DNA of 11,387 nt, from the NCBI GenBank assembly GCA_964483105.1, contig CAYZZU010000055.1, positions 1-11,387 of the forward strand. The letters are read 5' to 3'. The notes under the pieces were generated by a model that saw nothing but the letters and a program-made list of their open reading frames with translations, was not told where the DNA came from and searched no databases. Source of the stretch: CAYZZU01 sp964483105 (lineage in GTDB: Bacteria > CG2-30-53-67). Made by a program: the position numbers and the translations under genes. Positions 1 through 5,805 of the stretch are shown here, piece after piece (within the stretch, counting starts at the first letter, position 1; every line of letters starts with the position of its first letter).

Positions 1-40
1 TTACGGGAGAGCTGTTTTTTTACTTGACGAAACCTTTAAT

Positions 41-68
41 GGGTGACCCCTTTTTTGACCCCTTTTTT
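41..68. repeat. Tandem TGACCCC-T6 motif
   Basis: TGACCCC followed by a run of six T occurs twice with a 12-bp period (44-55 and 56-68). It runs into a 27-base all-pyrimidine tract (59-85) just beyond the ROK kinase stop codon. On the minus strand the tract is A-rich, so it is not a Rho-independent terminator for the kinase gene. The core TGACCCC is the reverse complement of the GGGGTCA core repeated at the right end of the window. The function is unknown. It may be debris of a short interspersed repeat. Confidence 0.4.
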
Positions 69-93
69 CTTTTTTCTTTTTTTTTATCTTTTA

Positions 94-1065
94 TCATTTC
101 CCCCGCGCCGCCTGCAGCGCCACACCCGCGGCGCCGATGATCCCGGCATGGTCACCGAGTCTTGCCTTGACGATCCTGGCCCTTTCCCGGGGGACCTCAA
201 ATGCCCGAAGTCTGACCTCATCCCGGACAATCGGAATAAAATCCTTCCATGCAGCCGTGACTCCTCCGGCAAGAACAACCATCTCCGGATTAAACAGATT
301 GACCAGATTGGCGATTCCGATCCCCAGAAAACGACCCATCTGATGGATCACACGCAGCGAAACCGGATCTCCCCGCTTGGCGGCACGAAAGACATCCTCG
401 GCGGAGAAGAGGTCCTCCCTTCCCTGAAAGCTTGTTTTCAGCATCGAGTCTTCCCGTTTCAGATACCGTTTGACCTCACGAACAATCCCGGTCGCCGAGG
501 CATAAACTTCCAGACAACCGGTATTGCCGCACTTGCACTGGGGACCATCCGGATTCACAGTAGTATGCCCCACCTCGGCCGCCATACCGTCCTCCCCATG
601 CCAGACAGACCCGTTCAGAATGATTCCTCCGCCGACGCCGGTTCCCAGAGTCACACAAACAAGGCTGTTGACCCCCTGCCCCGCGCCCACCCACTGCTCC
701 CCAAAGGCCGCAGCATTCGCGTCGTTTTCCACCAGCGTGGGCAGATTGATTTCCTCCTGGATCATTTGCTTCAGAGGGACCTCGATCCAGTCAGGCAGAT
801 TGGGAGAAGAAACAATAACCCCCTCCTGGATGCTGATCACACCGGGGGCGCCGATGCCCACCGCCCGGACCTTACGCCCCTGATCCTTCTCCTTTTTCAG
901 GGCATGCTTTAACATCCGGATCAATTTCTGAATCACCAGGTCCTTCCCCTGCTCCGGGTCGGTTGTCTCCTTCCGACGGTGGATTACCTCTCCCTGAAAC
1001 GAGACAGCCGCCACGCGGATATGAGTGCCACCCAGATCGACTCCGATTATGGATTGTCTCATCAT
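94..1065 (-). CDS. ROK family sugar kinase, probable glucokinase
   Basis: Probable ATP-dependent glucokinase that phosphorylates glucose to glucose 6-phosphate in the cytoplasm. The 323 residues match the usual length of ROK kinases. Visible motifs are the N-terminal phosphate-binding DLGGT (10-14), the sugar-binding and catalytic ENDANAAAFGE (113-123, Asp115 the likely base), the glycine-rich GTGVGGG (141-147), and the ROK signature with the zinc site: His167 in EVGH plus the cysteines of CKCGNTGCLE (177-186). The start has a GGAG 5 bases upstream; a second ATG follows immediately. It lies 76 bp downstream of the GH57 gene on the same strand and is the likely last gene of that transcript, which suggests it captures glucose released from glucan breakdown. 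No DNA-binding N-terminal domain is present, so it is a kinase and not a ROK repressor. Substrate specificity (glucose, mannose, N-acetyl sugars) cannot be fixed from the motifs. Confidence 0.9.
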   Translation of the reverse strand: MMRQSIIGVDLGGTHIRVAAVSFQGEVIHRRKETTDPEQGKDLVIQKLIRMLKHALKKEKDQGRKVRAVGIGAPGVISIQEGVIVSSPNLPDWIEVPLKQMIQEEINLPTLVENDANAAAFGEQWVGAGQGVNSLVCVTLGTGVGGGIILNGSVWHGEDGMAAEVGHTTVNPDGPQCKCGNTGCLEVYASATGIVREVKRYLKREDSMLKTSFQGREDLFSAEDVFRAAKRGDPVSLRVIHQMGRFLGIGIANLVNLFNPEMVVLAGGVTAAWKDFIPIVRDEVRLRAFEVPRERARIVKARLGDHAGIIGAAGVALQAARGK

Positions 1066-1141
1066 GCGGCTCCGGTCAGCAATCAGCGGTCAACGCGGAA
1101 ACAACTTGAGATATCTCCAGGACTGAAAACCGTTATATTTT

Positions 1142-3337
1142 CTATACGCTCCACATGATCTCCTCAAAATCCCTGGAGGGAACCTCAAAGGAAAGATCAG
1201 CCCCCAACGGCCATTTTTCAAGTTCCATATTCTTCCTTCTGACCAGGACAAAAAAACGGACCCGTTCCCCCACCGAGACACCTAACTTCGAAAAAGGGAT
1301 CCCGATTTCAATGATCTGATCATGGGCGATCTGCGAAATCTTTTCTCCGGTCTTCCCTTTCTCCACAAGACGGGCCTGAATTCTCCCCTGATCAAAACCG
1401 ACCAGCAGGCGCCTTCCCTGCGGTTTGATAAAATGAACCTGTATCGAGAGTTCACGGAAGAGGGACGGGTCCAGTCTCTGGCTTGGATCCAGGCGCAGAA
1501 AAAAGTTCGTAAGATCAAATCCGTAGTAAATCCGCTGGACAATGGAATCCGACTGGTGCATGGTTCCGCCCACGGTGGAGATATTGTACAACGCGGCCGA
1601 GATCCATTCATAGTAGTTGGTGACCACACCGTCGATCGACGGATGAATGAAGGAAGTAATCTCCGTCGCGACCTCACCTTCCTTCTTCCTGGAGATCGGG
1701 ATGAACAACCTGTCCGGAGGCTCCTCGCCCATCAGGGTATAGACATTGGAAAGGTGTTTGCGATACAGCTCATCAAAATCCTGATCGTTCTGGGATGAGT
1801 GGTCGTCTCCGTACCACCAGTTCCAGTCGCTTCCTTCAGCAATATAAATCTCCCTCCAGGCCATCTCCACCTGCTCCGGATCAATCTGCCCTTTTTTTTC
1901 CTTCTCGGTCCGGCTTAGAAACTCACGGGTCTCATAGAGTGCGTCCCAGGAGCGATTGTCTTCCTCATGGCCGATCCAGACCCGGAAATTGTGGTTGATC
2001 CAGGATCCCGGATGGAGTCGTTTCAGGGTGGTGTCCGGTGGAAAACGGTCGAGATAGTCATGCACTGTCGTGGTTTCAATCAGGGGGTCACGCTCCAGGC
2101 GGGTATAGAATTCCGTGAAAAAATCCCAACCGTCATTTTGATAATGCTCCCAGGCGTTTTCCCCATCCAGAATCACCGTAACCAGCGGCGCCTTCCGGCC
2201 GGGAAGGGTCGCATTCCGGATCTGATGGATGTGATGGAGAAAATCCTTGGCCGCGTCCTTGGGGTCCCACTTCGCGTAGACGAAACCGATCAGGTCAGAC
2301 AGACCGTGATCCCGGAAAAGGATATTTAAAGTCCTCCCCTCCACCTCCAGTCGATAAGGTTGATAGAGAAAATCCTTCTTTTCCCGGCGCTCCTTCATAA
2401 GAGACGGAAGAAGGGAGCAGACCAGAATCTCTTCGTCCGTGGCAATCCATTGGATTCCGGCATCGGAAAGTATAGGGATAATCTCTTCCGACACGGATCC
2501 TTCCGACGGCCACATCCCGTCGGGTCGCCTGCCGAACAACCTTTCATGGAAGGAAACCGCCATTTCCACCTGGGCGCGGGCATCCTCGGGATGAATGAAC
2601 TGGTGCGCGGGAAGCGAAATCCTGGGGCAGGACTCCCGGGCCTTGTCGGTATTGCAGACCAGAGGAAGGATCGGATGATAAAAAGGAGTGGTGGAAATTT
2701 CCACCTGACCGGAGGTGTACAATGCCTTGTATTCCGGGATAATTCTCTGCATCACCTGAATCTGTTTCTTCAGAAGACGTCCCTTCTCTTCTTCGGTGAA
2801 ATCCTCCCCTTTCTGCAAAAGTGAGTGAAGAAAAGGATCCGTTCTTTTAAACAGGGGATCGAACCAGGTCAGGTTGAACCAGACTTGAAGATCCAGGAAA
2901 TCCTGAACGTTAAAGAGCTTCTCCACTCTTTTCAGGTGATCTTCGTCGGTCCGGAATCCTCTTTTCCTGAGCAGGTGCCAATAGCGGGGATAGGGCTTGA
3001 CCATATTCTCCCATTCGGCGAAGAAGAAACTGTCCAGGATCCGAACCCGCTCGTTCGCGTCCAACTGGTCCGCCGGTTTTAACGCAAGATCCATAAAAAG
3101 ATCCTTGGCCTGATGTTCCGTATAGTCCAGGATCTGCTCTAAAAGACAGGGGACCAGATTGAAATTCTGCCGGATGGAAGGAAAGTCCCGGAGCATGGAG
3201 ACCATATCGAAATAGTCCTTGATCCCGTGCATTCGGACCCAGGGAAGACGGTACTCCTGTTTCACCAGATCCTTGTAATAGGGCTGGTGCATATGCCAGA
3301 TGATACTGAGATAGATCGGATCCCTGGACTTCGGCAT
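1142..3337 (-). CDS. Glycoside hydrolase family 57 protein (amylase / glucanotransferase type)
   Basis: Retaining alpha-glucan-active enzyme of family GH57, 731 residues, with no signal peptide and therefore cytoplasmic. Visible family regions: HQP (17-19, conserved region 1), WPSEG (276-280, with Glu279 as expected catalytic nucleophile), WIATDEE (297-303), and LDGENAWEHY (390-399, with Asp391 as expected acid/base). The segment around WNWWYGDDHSSQND is also typical of long GH57 proteins annotated as amylases. The C-terminal 170 or so residues resemble a beta-rich accessory domain. The start ATG has GGGAG about 9 bases upstream. It sits between ftsB (60 bp upstream) and a ROK kinase (76 bp downstream), in one orientation. 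That context fits intracellular glycogen or maltodextrin turnover feeding the kinase. GH57 includes amylases, 4-alpha-glucanotransferases, amylopullulanases and branching enzymes, and the exact reaction cannot be read from the motifs. Confidence 0.9.
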   Translation of the reverse strand: MPKSRDPIYLSIIWHMHQPYYKDLVKQEYRLPWVRMHGIKDYFDMVSMLRDFPSIRQNFNLVPCLLEQILDYTEHQAKDLFMDLALKPADQLDANERVRILDSFFFAEWENMVKPYPRYWHLLRKRGFRTDEDHLKRVEKLFNVQDFLDLQVWFNLTWFDPLFKRTDPFLHSLLQKGEDFTEEEKGRLLKKQIQVMQRIIPEYKALYTSGQVEISTTPFYHPILPLVCNTDKARESCPRISLPAHQFIHPEDARAQVEMAVSFHERLFGRRPDGMWPSEGSVSEEIIPILSDAGIQWIATDEEILVCSLLPSLMKERREKKDFLYQPYRLEVEGRTLNILFRDHGLSDLIGFVYAKWDPKDAAKDFLHHIHQIRNATLPGRKAPLVTVILDGENAWEHYQNDGWDFFTEFYTRLERDPLIETTTVHDYLDRFPPDTTLKRLHPGSWINHNFRVWIGHEEDNRSWDALYETREFLSRTEKEKKGQIDPEQVEMAWREIYIAEGSDWNWWYGDDHSSQNDQDFDELYRKHLSNVYTLMGEEPPDRLFIPISRKKEGEVATEITSFIHPSIDGVVTNYYEWISAALYNISTVGGTMHQSDSIVQRIYYGFDLTNFFLRLDPSQRLDPSLFRELSIQVHFIKPQGRRLLVGFDQGRIQARLVEKGKTGEKISQIAHDQIIEIGIPFSKLGVSVGERVRFFVLVRRKNMELEKWPLGADLSFEVPSRDFEEIMWSV

Positions 3338-3397
3338 GATCGATTTCTCCCGCTCGCAAGGTTCATCCGGTCCCGATGGAGAATTCGGGATCGCGGA

Positions 3398-3760
3398 TCA
3401 AGGGTCGGAACCCGCCGACGGTTCTTCCGTCTGAATTTTGTGAGGATCAAAGAGGTAGACAATCTCATCTTCTCGGACCATCCCCAACTCTTCCCGCGCA
3501 AACTTTTCGATGGAAAACGGGCTTTCCCGGACCGCCCGGATCTGCTCCATCAACCGCCGGTTCTCCGTCTTCCGACAGAGATTCTCATGAATCCAGAACT
3601 CCTTTTCCTCCTGCATCCGTCGGAGCTGGAAAATGCTTTTACTTCCAAGAAAGGTGTTAAACAGGAGAAAAACAGCGGAGAGGAAAAAAACCATGGCCAG
3701 AACCGCTCTGGTGTTCCGTTGTTTTCCGGACGGGTCCTTCTTTTTTCTTGTTCTGGACAT
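3398..3760 (-). CDS. ftsB: Septum formation initiator FtsB/DivIC-family protein
   Basis: Small bitopic divisome protein that in other bacteria forms a complex with FtsL and FtsQ and helps activate septal peptidoglycan synthesis. The 120 residues show a basic cytoplasmic N-terminus (SRTRKKK), one membrane helix (about 19-38), a charged coiled coil (about 43-78) and the family end motif FAREELGMVREDEIVY (87-102), a strong match to the FtsB/DivIC signature. I chose the ATG at 3760 because AAAGG lies just upstream. An in-frame ATG at 3775 would add MKKGR but has no Shine-Dalgarno sequence. FtsB proteins are usually about 90-105 residues; the last 18 or so residues here are a polar tail. It is probably the first gene of an ftsB-GH57-kinase transcript, with a predicted promoter at 3845-3873. 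Confidence 0.85.
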   Translation of the reverse strand: MSRTRKKKDPSGKQRNTRAVLAMVFFLSAVFLLFNTFLGSKSIFQLRRMQEEKEFWIHENLCRKTENRRLMEQIRAVRESPFSIEKFAREELGMVREDEIVYLFDPHKIQTEEPSAGSDP

Positions 3761-3844
3761 CCGACCTTTTTTCATTTTTCAGGATTCCGGGCTCAAAGAG
3801 GATCCATTGAGCGGGGGCGCTTCACTGATCACGGATCGAAAACG

Positions 3845-3873
3845 ATCATAGCACAATGCAGGGAGGTTGCCAA
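3845..3873 (-). promoter_or_regulatory. Predicted sigma70-type promoter for ftsB operon
   Basis: Reading the minus strand, TTGGCA (3868-3873) and TATGAT (3845-3850) are separated by 17 bp. Transcription would begin near 3838, giving a leader of about 78 bases before the ATG at 3760. The boxes lie in the 129-bp gap after trmJ, so ftsB, the GH57 gene and the kinase could be transcribed apart from trmJ. A GATCG/CGATC palindrome (3834-3847) covers the expected start site and touches the -10 box. Confidence 0.5.
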
Positions 3874-3904
3874 TCGCTTTTTCCGGAAAGGGGTGGTCAA
3901 CTTC

Positions 3905-4651
3905 CTATCCGTCCATCGGGTTCCTCGCCCCTGCAGCCCACTGGATCTGGCGGAACATTCCGCGAAGGATCCGGATCTCCCTCTCGTCCAGACGAGCCCT
4001 TCCGAATATTCTCCGGAAATCCCGCATGATGTGTGAGGGGTTCTCCCGGTTGAGGAATCCGATTCCGGCCAGGGTCTCCTGAAGTTGGCAGTACATCCCC
4101 TCCAGAGAATCGAAATCCGCCGGATTCCTTCGGGGGAGAGAATCGTTTTCCCCCACGGGATCCGAAACATGGATTTCATAGGCAACCACCATAACCGCCT
4201 GTGCCAGGTTCAAGGATGGGAAGTCGGGACTGGAAGGGATACAGAGAAAAGCCTGGCAGAGATCGAGTTCCCGGTTGGAAAGACCATGGTCCTCCGGTCC
4301 GAACAGAATGGAAACCCGGCCGGAAGAAGAAAAAGTACGGAGAACTCCGCCCAGTTCTTTCGGCCGAAGAACCTCGCCGGAAAACCGCTTCCGGTCCGGA
4401 GGGACGGTTCCAATGACCAGGCTGGACCCGGAAAGAGCCGCTGCAAGATCGTCATAGACCTCTGCTCGGCGCAGAATATCACGCGCTGAAACGGCCATCC
4501 ACTCGGCAAGGTCGGAATGGTGATCACAGGGAGAAACCAGCCGCAGCCGTCGAAGGCCCATGTTTTTCATGGCCCGGGCCGCCGCCCCCACATTTCCCGG
4601 ATGTTGCGGACGATTCAGGACAATACGGATTCTGTCGCCCAGATCAGTCAT
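3905..4651 (-). CDS. trmJ: tRNA (cytidine/uridine-32) 2'-O-methyltransferase TrmJ, SPOUT/SpoU class
   Basis: S-adenosylmethionine-dependent enzyme that, in E. coli, methylates the 2'-hydroxyl of nucleotide 32 in the anticodon loop of several tRNAs. The 248 residues are close to the usual TrmJ length (about 245). All three SpoU motifs are present: motif 1 NRPQHPGNVGAAARAMKNMG (13-32, with conserved Asn20 and Arg26), motif 2 FGPEDHGL (117-124) and motif 3 IPSSPDFPSLNLAQAV (138-153), which contribute to the trefoil-knot cofactor site. The C-terminal extension (about 170-248) is the TrmJ-type tail. The start ATG has a purine-rich GGGGAAGAG upstream. It diverges from selD across 89 bp and is followed at 129 bp by ftsB. 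Family membership is clear. The exact target nucleotide is inferred from family and length. Confidence 0.88.
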   Translation of the reverse strand: MTDLGDRIRIVLNRPQHPGNVGAAARAMKNMGLRRLRLVSPCDHHSDLAEWMAVSARDILRRAEVYDDLAAALSGSSLVIGTVPPDRKRFSGEVLRPKELGGVLRTFSSSGRVSILFGPEDHGLSNRELDLCQAFLCIPSSPDFPSLNLAQAVMVVAYEIHVSDPVGENDSLPRRNPADFDSLEGMYCQLQETLAGIGFLNRENPSHIMRDFRRIFGRARLDEREIRILRGMFRQIQWAAGARNPMDG

Positions 4652-4682
4652 GACTCTTCCCCTCCTCAGCCGGGTAAAACAT

Positions 4683-4711
4683 TTGATTTTGGAGCGAAGG
4701 TATTGTATATA
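4683..4711 (+). promoter_or_regulatory. Predicted sigma70-type promoter for selD
   Basis: TTGATT (4683-4688) and TATATA (4706-4711) are 17 bp apart, predicting transcription from about 4718. A near-consensus Shine-Dalgarno AAGGAG (4729-4734) follows, 6 bases before the ATG at 4741. This ribosome site supports the 4741 start, which requires reading through an in-frame UGA. No comparable site precedes the downstream GTG at 4900. Confidence 0.5.
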
Positions 4712-4730
4712 TTCAGGGGAAGAATCACAA
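4702..4730 (-). promoter_or_regulatory. Predicted promoter for trmJ, overlapping selD signals
   Basis: On the minus strand TTGTGA (4725-4730) and TACAAT (4702-4707) are 17 bp apart, predicting a start near 4695 and a leader of about 44 bases. The -10 box overlaps the predicted selD -10 box (4706-4711) by two bases. The -35 box overlaps the first two bases of the selD Shine-Dalgarno sequence. Confidence 0.4.
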
Positions 4731-4740
4731 GGAGTAAACC

Positions 4741-5790
4741 ATGCGTTTTTTCAGAAAGACCCGGCTGACTCAACTTTCGCACGGGGCGGGCTGAGCCTGC
4801 AAGCTCAGTCCTTCGGACCTGGCCCAGGTACTGGGCCAGCTGCCTGAAATCAATGACCCGAATCTTCTGATCGGGAGCAATACGGCCGACGACTGCGCGG
4901 TGTATCGAATCAACGACCGGCAGGCATTGGTTCAGAGTGTGGACTATTTCACCCCCGTGGTGGATGATCCCTTCCGGTTCGGAGAAATCGCCGCGGCGAA
5001 TTCCCTGTCCGATATCTACGCCATGGGATGTGAGCCCCTCTTTGCCCTGAACATCATCGGCTTCCCCAAGGAACTTCCCCTGGAGATCCTCACCCAAATC
5101 CTCCAGGGAGGAGCATCCAAGGCGGCCGAGGCCGGTATTCCGATCGTGGGTGGACACACCGTCGACGACCGCGAACCCAAGTATGGACTGGTCGTCACCG
5201 CCATGACCGAGATCGACCGTGTGGTCGCGAATCGGGGAGCCCGCGCGGGGGATGACCTGATCCTGACCAAACCGTTGGGAAGCGGGATCATCACCACGGC
5301 CATCAAGAAAAACCTGGCAAGTCCGGAGCTGATTGAGAAGGTGAGTACCCTCATGGGCACCCTGAACCGGGACGCGGCGGCCGCCATGATGCAATTCTCT
5401 CCTCACGCCTGCACGGACGTAACCGGATTCGGCCTCCTGGGACACCTTCACGAAATGACCACAGCCTCCCGTGTGGGCGCCGAACTCCGGTTTGAAGACA
5501 TTCCGATTTTAGAAGAAGTCCCGGAACTGGCCCGGAAGGGGCTGATCCCCGGAGGTACCCGGAATAATCTGAAGTACCTGAGTGAAGCGGTGGAATGGGA
5601 TCCCGCCCTCTCGGAAATGGACAGACTGATCCTTTGCGACAGCCAAACATCCGGAGGGCTGCTGATCGCAGTGGCTCCCACAGAGAAGGATCATCTGATT
5701 CAGGAATTGAAAAAGAGAAACACCCTGTCGGCGCATTGTATCGGACGTTTCACGGAGGATCCTTCAGGGAAAATCCGTATCCTGCCGTAG
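4741..5790 (+). CDS. selD: Selenide, water dikinase SelD with selenocysteine at codon 18 (UGA 4792-4794)
   Basis: Makes selenophosphate from selenide and ATP, the selenium donor for selenocysteinyl-tRNA and for selenouridine in tRNA. Translated from the ATG at 4741 the N-terminus reads TRLTQLSHGAG, then UGA, then ACKLSP. This aligns with the SHGAGCGCKISP loop of E. coli SelD, so the UGA falls on the catalytic Cys17 position and the second cysteine is kept as Cys20. Downstream come the AIRS-family features NTADDCAV (47-54), VDYFTP (67-72), GEIAAANSLSDIYAMG (81-96) and GGHTVDD (137-143), and the C-terminal domain with TDVTGFGLLGHLHEM. With the UGA decoded as Sec the protein is 349 residues, the normal SelD length. 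Starting at GTG 4900, inside DDCAV, would remove the active-site loop and part of the ATP-binding region. A strong AAGGAG precedes the chosen start. SelD needs its own product to be made, a known autocatalytic arrangement in other bacteria. Confidence 0.93.
4819..4839 (+). promoter_or_regulatory. Candidate bacterial SECIS hairpin in selD mRNA
   Basis: CTGGCCCAG (4819-4827), loop GTA (4828-4830) and CTGGGCCAG (4831-4839) form a perfect 9-bp stem with a 3-base loop. The loop begins 33 bases after the UGA and its first base is G. This fits the usual bacterial SECIS description: an apical loop roughly 16-37 bases downstream, with a G among its first two bases. SelB would bind it to direct selenocysteine insertion. 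A smaller alternative, TCC-TTC-GGA with flanking pairs (about 4805-4822), lies nearer the UGA and cannot be excluded. Confidence 0.5.
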
Positions 5791-5805
5791 CCTCCGCCCC
5801 CGGAT

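Noticed and set aside
41..85. GGGTGACCCC followed by T-runs as a Rho-independent terminator
   Set aside because: The possible stem is only 3-4 bp, and the T-run is on the plus strand, where no gene ends here.
43..912. Long plus-strand open frame of 289 codons
   Set aside because: It lies opposite the ROK kinase, whose motifs are clear. The translation is proline- and arginine-rich with no family resemblance, typical of antisense frames in GC-rich genes.
3227..4036. Plus-strand open frame of 269 codons across GH57, ftsB and trmJ ends
   Set aside because: It crosses three genes supported on the other strand, and its product matches nothing I recognise.
4666..5451. Minus-strand open frame of 261 codons over selD
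   Set aside because: It is antisense to selD, has no ribosome site or recognisable motif, and SelD conservation explains the sequence.
4900..5790. SelD beginning at GTG 4900 as a truncated or pseudogenised copy
   Set aside because: The upstream frame continues SelD homology through the UGA to a well-placed ATG and Shine-Dalgarno, so the UGA is a selenocysteine codon and not a lesion.
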